Positions 32,527 to 43,291 of a DNA stretch of 64,000 nucleotides are shown in pieces. The stretch comes from Heligmosomoides polygyrus polygyrus (taxonomy: Eukaryota; Nematoda; Chromadorea; Rhabditida; Heligmosomidae), in contig OX377202.1 in NCBI GenBank assembly GCA_947396885.1, positions 83,184,408 to 83,248,407 on the forward strand, written 5' to 3'. Every line of letters starts with the position of its first letter. The stretch's first letter is position 1. Position numbers and translations under genes: made by a program. A model generated the notes under the pieces. It searched no databases. It saw only the letters and a list, made by a program, of their open reading frames with translations, and had not been told where the DNA came from.

Positions 32527-32833
32527 CGACTGTTTGTAGTACATGCACATAATATGGAATTTAAATAAATAAATAAATAAATAATATGGAATTTAGTAGG
32601 ATAGCTATCATTGCGTGTGGAGATTACAAAACTGGCATAGGGAATTACCTCGCTCATGTTTCCAATTCTAACACAGGCATGGGCTCATCGCGGAGTTCTG
32701 TTCACACAAAGGATAAGAATAAAGGTTGGCGTTACTCTATCACTCTTGGGATGCGCCACGCGGTATCGGGTGCAGCCGTCACCATCTCCGACTGCGTTCC
32801 ACTGACATCAGAGACACCATTCCCGCTAAGTAT

Positions 32834-33676
32834 TAGGTTGATCGAAAAGTCTTGCAACACTTTACGCTACTGCCTGTTAAATTTGTTAAAGCTCTTACAG
32901 ATTTAATTTGTGTGGTGACGTCCAGTGCATTGTCGAAGCTTCCTCAGACATACTACATATATAAGGCCTCGTCGAGTATGAATACAGCAACAATGTCAAC
33001 CCTCCTACAACCTATCGTCTACTACGAATTTCTGCAAGGCCATTCCGCAAGGACTGCAGCCGCCAACATCTACGCTGCATTCAAGCAGGAAGTCATTCAC
33101 TGCTCCACCGTGGCCCATTGGTATCAGCGCTTCAAGGCTGGAGATATCTCTCCCGAAGATCGATCTCGTTCCGGACGCCCCTCTGTTGTGGAAGAAGACT
33201 GCTTGCGCGAAGCCTCCAAGGTGAAGCCAAATTCAACCACTCGCGAATTGGCGGCGACACTTGGATGTCGTGAGGTAGCTGGAGATCCTTGGGTACCGCA
33301 AAGTTCTGTCGTCTTGGGAACCACACGAGCTGCGGGACTCTGACAAGGGATGCCGAATCAGTGTTGCTGACTCGCTGCTTCTTCGCCCGCACAGAAAGGA
33401 CTTTCTGAAGGATATTGTTCATCCACCGTACTCTCCAGACCTCGCTCTTTCTGACTACCACCTGCTCAGAGTTTTGAAGCAGCATCTTCGAGGTAGAGAG
33501 TTCGATGATCGACGTCAACTGGAAATGGAGGATTCTGAATTCCTTTCCTCACTGCCCTCGAATTTCTGGCGGAAAGGAATTGAAAGACTGCCTGAAAGAT
33601 GGGGCACGATCTTAGACTCTTAGATTATATTGCAATATTGTTGTGCTAGTGTTGCAACACTTTTCGATCAACCCAA
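32834..33676 (+). mobile_element. Internally deleted mariner, 843 bp
   Basis: Inverted ends TTAGGTTGATCGAAAAGT (left) and the mirror of TTGGGTTGATCGAAAAGT (right) are flanked by TA at 32832-32833 and 33677-33678. The size is about 450 bp short of a full mariner. Confidence 0.92.
32978..33625 (+). pseudogene. Mariner transposase pseudogene, central part deleted
   Basis: The N-terminal DNA-binding region is present from the ATG near 32978 (YYEFLQGHSARTAA, YQRFKAGDISPEDRSRSGRPS). After about 33280 the frame is lost and sequence jumps to the C-terminal third: HPPYSPDLALSDYHLL (third catalytic Asp) and WRKGIERLPERW to the stop near 33623. The section with the first two catalytic Asp residues is missing, so this copy cannot make active transposase. 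Confidence 0.88.
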
Positions 33677-33836
33677 TACTAAAGCTACAACATATAGCGT
33701 ATCTCTAAAATCAGGTCTTTTAGCGTACAGCTACTTCTTAGAGCTTTTTTCGAAAAATCTTGAAAGAGTAACGTTGCAGTGAATCCTAGTTCACAAAAAC
33801 ATCGGTACGTGTCACGAAGGTGGGAGTGGTCCAGCC

Positions 33837-33995
33837 AATAATAACCAAACAGAGCACAGACCGAACACATGCCACCCGCTCAGGGTACCGACTGTACAAG
33901 ACCGCAATGAATGGCATGCCCATTTAATGTGATCTGATTGGATGGGCGTTTCTATCTCGAGTGCTGCTCGTCTTGGCGATATATACCAAAACATA
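33837..33995 (+). repeat. Segment shared with the inside of the hAT element
   Basis: ATAATAACCAAACAGAGCACAG, CACATGCCA, CTGATTGGATGGGCGTT and GATATATACC match 6363-6520. It is probably another hAT-related or host-derived fragment. Confidence 0.55.
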
Positions 33996-34890
33996 TCGCC
34001 TTCAGTTGAAGAAAAAGGCTAAGTCATGTTGAAATTTTCAAGACACTAAATGAGTTGATCTCCATCTTATTAGAAGAAAATGCTAATTTAGACGTAGTTT
34101 ATTAGAATTTTTGGAAAACCTGTAATCTGGAATTTTTGCAGTAAGATCCTTAGAAGAAAGAGAGTTGCACTATAGACTGCTGACGAGGTTTCATTCAGAT
34201 CGTCGGAGGCCATCCAAGCTTTAATAAATTGATAATGAGACCATCGAGACCAGACTTCCCAAGTTTAAATATTTGGCTACAAAATACTAGGTAATTAGTT
34301 GTTGCGAACGGCGCTTCTAAAACAAATTTAATCACTGATGCTGTCGGTCTATAATCTCATTTATGAGTCCTATTCCTTATTTGAAGAACAACCTATGCAT
34401 CGCGTTCTCGGGACGGTAATCAGAGATCAACTCCAAAATCGGCAGCGTTGCATTGGAAGTGGACTGGGTTAGCGGTCTTCGCTTGATTTATATTTAAAAA
34501 GTGCCTTTGTCTAACACAGTAATGAAAAGATCTGAAAATCCGACTATGAAGACTTGTCTTGTTCATCTGATGTCCACCCGAATCTGTGGTACAGCCCTCA
34601 AACGCCTTCTATTAAATGCATTCTCCTTATCTTGATAAGTAAAATGTCGGGAGCGTTTCAGGTATGTCTCCTCAACACTCCCTTTGAACGTCCAATCCTA
34701 TCGTGATATCGCTGGCTCGTTTACTCTTTACCCATACTTTGCGTGTCACTTTTAAGAGTTGCTTTATGTTTATCGAATAGAATTTTCTGCAGATACAGGC
34801 ATGAGATCTGTGAATGCAAGCGACTTCTGTTACACAAGTTACGCGTTAGTGAAAAGAATAAAAACGGCATCTGGAGGAGAAAATGCTTCG
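33996..34890. other. No recognised gene
   Basis: AT-rich. No frame, repeat or signal worth naming. Confidence 0.4.
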
Positions 34891-34897
34891 TTGCTAT

Positions 34898-36127
34898 TCA
34901 GCGGCAGCGGTTGTTAATGCAGCAGATGCAGTCAACTCCGTTGTTCGATGGGAATCCGGCGGCGTCCTTCTGCAATAAGGAATGCGTGTCGTGATGTCCG
35001 GCGTTGAATACAGAAATGGAGACGGTACCGTTGTGAGTCCGGCGGCGAGCGCTCGAGCTTGGCAGCATCCCGGGCAGCGATCGTGAGGATTCATACCGGG
35101 AACTGTACAGGTGGCCGTCGTGAACGTATTATCGATGTTCACACCAAACTCCGCGTGTCTGGTGCAGCCTGGAAGAGGTACGTGAGGGCACACTTCAGCG
35201 ACTTCAACACCACAGTAAATGCAGCTTTCGACAAAGTCCCCATTTAGAAGGCACACATCGCCTTTTGATAGTCCATTTAGCAATTATGTAGGCTTACATT
35301 CTATATAATTTCGAAACTAGAATTTATCAAGGAACCGGATCAAGGAAGCCATGGAGAGAGAGAAGAGCGAGTGGTTTGGAGAGCCGGTTCTAGTCGTCAA
35401 CGTGGCAACGTAGGCAGGGAGGGGAGCACCGGGCGTATCAAACTTCACAAAGTAACTTCCGAGCCAACAAAAGGGGTACTGCCAGTTGGGTGCTTTGACT
35501 GATTGTGACTGATCACCTTTCCATGTAGGACACATCATCGACTAGTAGCGAAGAGCACAACAAGGCCTCGTGCGAAATCCCCAAAGAATTTTCTTTTCCC
35601 CACCTTTAATATCTCAGTAGAAGTAGAAGTCGAAAGTAAAGACGTCCAGCAGAAAGATGTTTGCGATCACCCACAGCCACAACTTCTCTTTCCTATGCCT
35701 CACCACTCCTTTGAAATTGCCTTAGTGCCCTGACGCCACGAAGCACCCACTGAGTTGCCGAAGAGATTCGCAGTATGGAGCGATTGGACCTAACATCTGC
35801 TGCTCCTCCTGCCTGCAATCTGCACTTGCGAGAATTCTGCCCCTACGTATATATGGACTTCAACGCATGGTCACCTCAGGTGACTATGTCAGAATTGGCT
35901 ACATCGTTGAGATCCTTCCCTTGTCTTCTGGACGCGGTACTCAAACCGAACACACATTTGTACAAGCAGGGAAGGAATTCGCAACGATGAAACCAAAGAA
36001 AACTATGCTCGGACTGGATAGACGTAAAAGCTCATCACTCACTGAATCCGCATGGCCATGGGTTGCTGGGAAATCGCTGCGAGCACACAACGGCCAGCAG
36101 GACGCTCAGAACAACCACTCGAAGCAT
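34898..36127 (-). CDS. Small secreted ten-cysteine protein, gene A (three exons)
   Basis: Exons 36043-36127, 35029-35168 and 34898-34969 (85, 140 and 72 nt) join in frame to 98 residues. The ATG is 2 nt after a T-rich CAG acceptor, so the mRNA is probably SL trans-spliced. Donors read GTGAGT and GTACCG; acceptors CTTCCAG and ATTGCAG. Residues 1-16 (MLRVVVLSVLLAVVCS) are a signal peptide. The mature part has ten Cys: WPCGFSC, a TATC, HDRCPGCCQARA, and the C-terminal DCICCINNRCR. No membrane anchor. Gene B at 41114-41787 has the same exon lengths for exons 2 and 3, the same phases and all ten Cys. I do not recognise the family; the pattern suggests a disulfide-rich extracellular protein. The third exon is too short to stand out as an open frame and was found by comparison with gene B. 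Confidence 0.82.
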
Positions 36128-38327
36128 TTCTGAAAAAAAAAAACGGTGAGATGGTTATAACCGCACTCACCAGCACAAGTCGACTAACGGAATTGATTGC
36201 CAGCAAGAAGTGTTTGGAAAGCTCACGAAGGCGTCATCAACATCGAGTCAACTTTCGAATACACTGTTTGTTCCGATTAATACAATGTTTCCATTTGTAG
36301 GTGCAATCCTGATCCGAAGGGAGACGGGAAACCCAATAACTGAGGCAACCTTTTCACAACAATCTTCTGCCTCCTTCTGCCTCCTCGGATATGGTTCTGA
36401 TCAGCCCATAGCCAAAGGACGATAGCGCGAACACGAACGATCACTTTTCGGTATTCGCAACGACTGCGCTTCCAGAAGCCTTACACCGTGGTCTAACGTT
36501 TCATCTGTTTTTCGCCAGGAGGTTGACCAAATGGCTCTTATTGTGACATCGTTGTGACATAAGGGTCAACATGGTACGCATCTACTGGCAAATAAAATTA
36601 GGAAAAACCTAACAGCTAACAGCTAACAGCTGATACCCGTCTGTTAGCTATGTACCAAACGGTAGATTAAGGCATATGCAGATTTAATCAGTTTTTTCTC
36701 ATCTAGCCATGATTTCGTTATAAAACTGATTCAATTTGTATAACGCTTTGTGAAGAGGGATCGCCGCCAGATAACGTCTTGGCCATAAAAATAAGGACCC
36801 TTAGCAAAACAGACAAAGTAAGTTCTTAGTGGTGCTGGCATGCTCGATAACTCTACCGAACATAGGGTTGCGAGAAGTGAAAGAAAAGAGCGAGGGTAAC
36901 TCGAGGAGAGGACTCTACTTCTGATGAAGGAAAAAAGAACGCATGACACCTGCAGCCAAGTGGTGATTTCTCGAGCACATCTCGCCCTTTTATAGCCGCT
37001 GAAATCGACTGCCGGGAACCCTTGTTGATCAAGAGTTCGTCTTTCACGAAGATCATGATTCCTTTCCATTGCTTACTACGTCAGAAGTTTTAAAAATGAG
37101 GTCTTGAAGGTTAACACTTCAGCCCAAATCTTTTGGGTGCCAGTTCGTTTTTCAGCAGTTTTATTAATGCTGCAGAAATTCTACAAGTGCTGCAGAAGAC
37201 AGATCTCCAAGATTTCTGTACAACCAGCCTCAGACTCCTATTACATTCACAGTTTTCAAATTTGACACTGTTTCTGAGCAAGTCAGCACTCGTTTTTACC
37301 ATAGGAATGACTACTACTTGCTAAACACCGGCGCACATCGCGAGATTATGACACCTTGCTGACCCCATCAACGCCTCCAATGACCACCGCCACATGGCAG
37401 CTGTGATATGCCTCAATCTGCGACGGCAAAGTGATGAACCCAGACATCGCCAGATCAAGAAGAGCCGCACGAGTAGTTGAGCACTGTCTGCAAGCCGAGT
37501 TTCTCAAAGCACTTGAATGACGTGCGGTGCTTTGTTCGGTCAATTTCACAGAGGGCCCTCATTTTAAGGTGGGGTCGCGGATTTTAAGGTCTCCTAACGT
37601 CTTCTATGAGCTCGCCATTACCCGCTTAACCAGATTATCTAAGCCTTCCGATTTCAATCATATTTCAATCTGCGAAATGCTGTTGCTGTCGCTTTATCGA
37701 AATTATGAGCCGGTTGAACAAACGATACTCCTCCGTTCTTGACAGTGTCCCTCGAGCAAGGAGGACCCACTGGGGCACTTTGGCACGCGACAATGGAGAG
37801 CGTTCCCGCTGGAGGAACTCGATGATCAACGAGGCGAAAGGTGAAACAGGTGATAGACTGATCCGTAGGTTGTTGATCATCGACGAAGCGGTTATTTGAG
37901 AAAATGCTTCCGCGTACGCAATGTAAACCGATTGATAAGACTCTCCCATTGTTTTAAGAGATCGGGTTCAATAATTGCCGAGTCCTCAGTGGCTTGCTGC
38001 TTTCAAATATTCTATTAAGAAAAATAGATAAGGGGCTGCGCTAACTGACCCTGGTATGCGCCACGTATTCTATTATTTTAGTTTACGGGGTGTCGTGGAA
38101 GCAAGCTGAATGAGTATTTTACCAGTACAATGACTGAGGTGGCCAACGAATGAAGAAGTCAGTGTTTTATCCTTCCCAACAAATGTGATGCCAATTCACC
38201 AAATCCGAAGTGATGGAAGGCTTGGTCTGCAGAGACGAGAGCTTCAAACCAAGACCCAGATCGGGTGCCGACTCCAGCTGAAAAAATTCTTGGAAATAGA
38301 TTATTAGATAGGTGCGCAGGTAGAGTA
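36128..38327. other. Mostly no recognised gene; one RTE 3' scrap
   Basis: 36130-36150 is the polypyrimidine acceptor upstream of gene A (T-run ending CAG on the minus strand). A possible minus-strand exon of about 130 nt near 37363-37493 has CAG and GT at its ends but no recognisable product. The remainder is AT-rich. The RTE scrap at 37740-37870 is listed separately. Confidence 0.35.
37740..37870 (+). repeat. 3' end fragment of an RTE-1 type element
   Basis: GTGTCCCTCGAGCAAGGAGGA, CTTTGGCACGCGACA, CTCGATGATCAACGAGG and ACAGGTGATAG match the last codons and 3' end of the RTE at 46096-46215. Confidence 0.8.
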
Positions 38328-39063
38328 CAGGGTGCGTAAAAAGTATTGACGCACCTACTTTTTGTTTCAGCTCCAGCTTTCTCTTTCTAGCCCTCTAGGT
38401 TTTTCTGTGTTATTTTTGTTGTCTGTGTTGTGCTCAAAAAACACTCACGAAAAAAAAAAACTGAAGAAACATGATCGTCATCGTTACGGTGGCCCTTTTT
38501 TGTCTGTTTACCCAAAGAGCTGAATACTTCCTTAACAAGAGAATTAGGCGCTGTTCGAAACGGTTGGTGAGGAAAGAGGTCAGCAGCCCAAACGTCAGCC
38601 ACGGCTCTGTCATAACAGATGATGATTACAGGATGTTCAAGCACGATAACGTTCAAATCCAAAATTATCAATCTCTGTCCGATAACGGCAAACAGCTAAC
38701 GCGCGCAGGTGTGGACAGCTTCTCAGACGAGCACAGCTTAAACATGAATCCGCTGGATTACTCTTTCTAGGTGATTTTGAAGAATGAGGTCTGTGCTACT
38801 TTCAACAGAAATGACCAGTCGCAGAAGGCTACCCTGTTCAAAGCACGGGACGAAATCCAAGCGAGTACTTGTGGGGCGTGCTCATGAATTTTTCCGTCGT
38901 TTTCGCTCCTGTATTCTCAGTAAAGGAGCCAATGTCAATTACGAGTTATTCTATGGTGTTTGCAAAACCATTTTCCATATTTCTCAAGCGAATATTTAAA
39001 ACTTACTGCGCAATACTATTTCCACAACCGTCATTTACTGCGTCAATACTTTTACGCACCCTG
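38328..39063 (+). mobile_element. Tc1/mariner-superfamily element, degenerate, 736 bp
   Basis: Inverted ends CAGGGTGCGTAAAAAGTATT and the mirror of CAGGGTGCGTAAAAGTATTG stand inside TA at 38326-38327 and 39064-39065. The transposase-like frame at 38471-38770 ends in NMNPLDYSF, then TAG where the family has Trp, and continues as VILKNEVCATFNRN and FKARDEIQA, the usual C-terminal order of such transposases. The N-terminal half is lost and further stops follow. Confidence 0.82.
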
Positions 39064-39499
39064 TAGTGTTAGTGGGACGCTAGATCTTGCCTGCTGTCGA
39101 ATCAACGCAAGGCCTGGTTTGGAAACAGTTCCTGCAGGGCTTGCATCTGCACTCCCAGATAACGAAATGGTGTTTGATAGAGATTCGTAGGAGGGGGAAG
39201 AAATTGCTCCCATAATGAGTGGTTCAACGCCCCACCCCATCTAGGATTGCACCGATTTTGCACATTTCCAAACTGTTGAGTTGGTACTGGATTCGTTTAG
39301 GAAAGCTAATTTACTGGTGCGTTCCTCTGATAGTATTGGAAGCCACTGAATCGGCAAAGAATGCACATATAGATCCATGTTTTCCCTTACAAATGGAATG
39401 CGCTTGCATCTCTAGAATGAATTGATTAGTTCCGACATCTACTTTTCTTATCAAGGTTTGCAAGGGTTTAATGTAATTTTGGACGCATGAGCGATCTTT

Positions 39500-40150
39500 T
39501 CAAAAGCGTAAAAGAAGTCGTTAGGGAAACGAAGAAGGTCCGACTCCGTGCCCACTATAAATTGGATCCGATCGAAAATCTCCGGATAATTGAAGGACTC
39601 GGATAACGGCAATTCTGCAGGCCTCGAATTTTTGACGATTCGGATCGGAGTATTCGAGAATGTTTCATTTGGATCCAATTTATAGTCCAAACCTATTCGA
39701 CTCTCTGTTCTTCCTGCGCTAACGTACGCCTCAGAGACCTGGGCCATACGAAAGCAGGATGAACACGAGATCGGCTTCGGTAATCGAGAGGACGATGCTC
39801 AGAGTGACACGACTCATGCAAATGAGAGAAGGCTTCCGGAGTTCCGAGATTCGTCAAAGTTAGAAGACCAGGCACTGCCGCATGGGCCAAGCCGTCAAAA
39901 ATTAGGTGGACCGGCTACTTAATGTCTTTCGCAGACATCCGCTGAAGAGAACACCAGGGGGCGCCCACCATTGCGTCGGTCGGAGTTCTTCGTGAAAGCT
40001 CTGAACAAACGATATGACGCTGTTCGTGTCCCTCGAGTGAGGAGGATCTATTGGAGCACTCTGGCACACGACAGGGAAGAATGGATACGCAGCTGGCGCC
40101 CGCTCGAGCAAGTCGTTGATCAAAATGACGACAGTTGACAGGTGATGAGG
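39500..40150 (+). pseudogene. RTE-1 3' fragment, interrupted by a MITE
   Basis: It corresponds to the C-terminal 200 codons and 3' end of the RTE at 43-46 kb: ACGAAGAAGGTCCGACTCCG, GCCTCAGAGACCTGGGC, CGAAAGCAGGATGAACACG, and GTGTCCCTCGAG to GACAGTTGACAGGTGATG. Several indels and stops. The palindromic insertion at 39554-39686 splits it. Confidence 0.85.
39554..39686. mobile_element. 133-bp MITE inside the RTE fragment
   Basis: Ends ACTATAAATTGGATCC and GGATCCAATTTATAGT are perfect 16-bp inverted repeats; inner parts (GATTCGGATCGGAGTATTCGAG) pair partly with the left side. The full-length RTE runs straight through this point, so it is an insertion. Confidence 0.85.
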
Positions 40151-41113
40151 GACCTTAACCGACCTACACAGCTACATCTCTCTGACATGAGGCAATCCTG
40201 TGCAGCACCAGATCACCTTCTCTTTTTTCAGGATACCTTGACTTAAATAAACCTAAGAACACTGGGATCTATCCTAGTCGGAGGGAGGCATGCGTGTTTG
40301 GCCGTTCCGTACTTTTCCTTGAATTGGTTCCAGAGATGATAGGATGGAGAGGTTACGCGGACTCAGAGACTGTGGTGTACTGTGGTAGAATTCTCGACTC
40401 AACTGGCCCCATAGCGCTGGCTACTCCCGATTAGGATGGATCCGAACACTCTTCTGTTCTTATTGGGGAGTCGATATTAGTCTTCAAACAACTAAAACTC
40501 GTTTTTAAATACTCGTTTTGTACATTTTTAATTTTTTTGTCGTCGTGTGAGACGCGAAGTAGGCTATCGCTTGCAGCCGATTCCAGATTCCTGATTCGGA
40601 CTTCCTGCTTAGACCACCCAAGTTTTATCATCTGTCTTTGCGTGGGTTTGGTGTTTGAAAATTTTGTTACAACTCGACTCAAAGTTAGGTTAGGATAGCT
40701 TTGGATATTCCACTTTCTGTAGCACGGTTAAGAGCTGTGTGTTCATCAATATCATGTTCTGAGAGTCTATGTAGCTCCTGTATCCACCTCATAGAACATT
40801 TTTATTTAAACCTTTCATTCTCTACAAAGGGAGCACCTTCGTATCGACAGTGATTAACGTAAGCAGTGAACCACCCGACCTCTATCGTTCTTGTCATCAC
40901 GAAAGTGCACTCAACACTTCAACGCTCCTGAACTGATGGTGAGTTCAAAGAGGTTCACTTCCAGCAACTGTATCGACCCTGCTCTTCTTGTGATCAGCTT
41001 CAGCATTGGCATAAACACTTTATTTGATAGAAACTCTCTGATATCAACTAAACGCCTAGCCTACACTATGAATGGGAGTGGGATAGAACTGTAGAACCTG
41101 CAGGAGGCCGCAT
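40151..41113. other. No recognised gene
   Basis: AT-rich sequence downstream of gene B. It will contain the 3' UTR and polyadenylation site of gene B near its right edge, but I could not fix a signal with confidence. Confidence 0.35.
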
Positions 41114-41787
41114 TCAGCAGCGGTTGTTGTTAATACAGCAGATGCAGTCGGCTCCATTGTTGGATGGGAACCCGGCCGCGTTCTCCTAAATGCAAAATCT
41201 ATTAGGAATTAAAGAGGAAGGAGTCTTATGAGATTCTCATGGTCAGCTGAGGTTAGTGGTACAGAATCACAGAGAGAAAAATAAGTCCCACAGTTGACAG
41301 GCCGGCAGCCATAGCTCGAGCTTGACAGCATCCTCCGCAGCGATCACTGGGGTTCGTGCCGCTGGCCGAGCAAGTGGTGGTGGTCATCGTGTTGTCGATG
41401 TTCACCCGGAATTGCGCTTTCCTTGAGCACGCTGGAAAGGGCAGGGTTAGGAGCACGAATGAGCCATCCGATAAAGAAAACACAGTCCACCGCCTTCACT
41501 ACCCCATTCTTGCAGACGAAACTCCCACGTCCCCAACTTCGAAGACCATTCGAGTAGGACTTTGCTCATAATAACTATTCAGCTAACATTGACACCGGTC
41601 GTTTATCCACGCTCTACAGCTACCCATTTCTAGCTTGGAACAATAAAAATTGGCTTGAGTATGTGCTCCCTAAAAGTGTGTCTAGCATGTCGAGCTTTGT
41701 ACACTCACAGAAACCACATGGAAGATTGTTGCTCTGGCAGAAGGCGACGACGACCAACAAAGAGCTGAGGGCAATCAGCCGCAGCAT
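41114..41787 (-). CDS. Small secreted ten-cysteine protein, gene B (three exons)
   Basis: Exons 41709-41787, 41292-41431 and 41114-41185 (79, 140 and 72 nt) join in frame to 96 residues. The ATG at 41787 is 2 nt after TTCTTCTTCAG. Donors are GTGAGT and GTGGGA; acceptors CTTTCCAG and GCATTTAG. Signal peptide MLRLIALSSLLVVVAFC, then LPCGFSC, TTTTC, SDRCGGCCQARA and the end DCICCINNNRC. All ten cysteines and the blocks VNIDNT and AAGFPSNNG match gene A, while many other residues differ, as expected of a gene under selection. If intron 2 were not removed the protein would instead end in a short hydrophobic tail at 41253; the match of exon 3 to gene A argues against that as the main form. Confidence 0.82.
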
Positions 41788-41789
41788 CC

Positions 41790-42750
41790 CTGAAGAAGAA
41801 TGATTATATCTCAAATCACGACTCCATTCAGAAGTAACGCTGTCGCAGAAACCACGATCTGTCGGTAGCTGTGCTTATCGTGAACACCACGAACTGAGCT
41901 GTCGTCCGCAAACTACAGGACGTCTCAAGAGTTTCACATCTCGTTGAATTCAAGATGAAATCTTGGAGAAAAGCACAGCTAGAAAACAACCCAGCTAATG
42001 TGCACATTCAGCAACAACAAACAAAGACGAGCAGCGGGAGGGTTGTGAGAAGTGAAATAATCCCGATGCTGGAGAAAACACAGCCCACAACCGGCCCACC
42101 AGAGCGGAAATAAGGCTCTGCAATGCAGACTCGATCCCAACGAGACTTCGATTCCTGGCAGTGGCGGGAGATCGAATGGTCATGAATGTCGGATCATGAC
42201 TCCGCCGTCTTTTTATGAAAAGTAAAGCAGCTCGATTTCCCTTTGCGCGGATGATTGAGACAACTGCAGACATGATGTCTTGATCCGTATTCTGTGTTTG
42301 GGCTAGAGTTGTGCACTTTGATTGCAACTATAGAGACTTTTGGAAATGCATTCCGATCCTCACCAAAACAGGTACAATCCCAATAGGGGATCCACCTTAT
42401 GCACACATTTATATAATAGTTGAAATGGAAACACATGCAACATAATGTACAACGAAAAGCAGGCACTAGACTCTCGAGGAAGCTTAGGGGTTGGGGCCAA
42501 GATGGCGAGGGGTAGAACGCACATCCTATTACAAGGTCCCTCATTGGGTTTGCACCACAAAACACATAGAACATTTCAGACACAGTAATAAATGGAAATA
42601 GTGAATTACGGATAGGTGCGAGAAACAACATGAAGATACAGTGCCCACAGCACAACATTGCTTGTCTTCCTTCCAACTCCGCCCTTATCCGTGCTCAACA
42701 TGTCTTCAGTCGTGGTTCAGAGAAGTTCTTCACCATGAAGAAAGGGAAAC
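41790..42750. other. No recognised gene; upstream region of gene B
   Basis: This would hold the promoter of gene B. Overlapping frames at 41995-42676 on the minus strand show no motif or splice pattern that I can support. Confidence 0.35.
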
Positions 42751-42795
42751 AAAATGACGTGTATTTTTGCTCCTATGGAGGAACGTCCACGGATC

Positions 42796-42836
42796 TCCCT
42801 CGATAGAGAGCCTTCGGGCTCTCTTGTCAAGAGGGA
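42796..42836 (+). other. UUCG-capped hairpin in the RTE-1 leader
   Basis: GAGAGCC at 42806-42812 pairs with GGCTCTC at 42817-42823 around a TTCG loop, and TCCCTC pairs with GAGGGA outside it. It is very stable in RNA. RTE and related LINEs often start with a self-cleaving HDV-like ribozyme; whether this hairpin is part of one is not settled. Confidence 0.5.
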
Positions 42837-43291
42837 TCTCGGGCCGCTTGTCGCAGGGCCACGTGGCGCGTCCCCGGGTGGTGGATAGGGGAATTAAACG
42901 CGAACCAAATGCGACCGTGTACTGCCCAGAGACGCAGGTGGGATGCAGGGGATAGACTCCTTGCTCCTGCTGTGTCGGGTCGACGCGTTCCTTGTGCGTG
43001 GGAGCGGCATGTTCGTGCACAGTGTGCGCGGATGTGTCCGTGACTGCGCGGATTGTAACTGTGTCGGCTCGGCCAAAAGCTTGCACTCGGTAGACTGGGA
43101 GTACATCGTAAGGCGATTCGAGGCCGCCTCAAAAGTCTCGCCCCGTCCCTTCGGGCAGTCTGGCTGGCTGCCCGGAGTTCTTCGTCCGCACGACAGAGCC
43201 CGACTACCTACCCGTATGTACTCAAGTCAAAAACAGCAGCACTAAAGGGCCTCATTCCTCTGACCCCGAAAGAGCCCCCATTTCTGCAGCG

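Noticed and set aside
38471..38770. A 99-codon ATG frame with a signal-peptide-like start, at first sight a secreted peptide gene.
   Set aside because: It lies inside a TA-flanked inverted-repeat element and its end NPLDYSF, followed in frame by VILKNEVC and ARDEIQ, is the C-terminus of a decayed transposase.
38869..38995. A NPSEYLWGVL string that looks like a Tc1 catalytic block.
   Set aside because: It is in a different frame from the better supported NPLDYS/VILKNEVC reading and has no supporting neighbours; probably chance.
42360..42676. Cysteine-rich minus-strand frames upstream of gene B, considered as a third member of the ten-cysteine family.
   Set aside because: The cysteine spacing and exon signals of genes A and B are absent.
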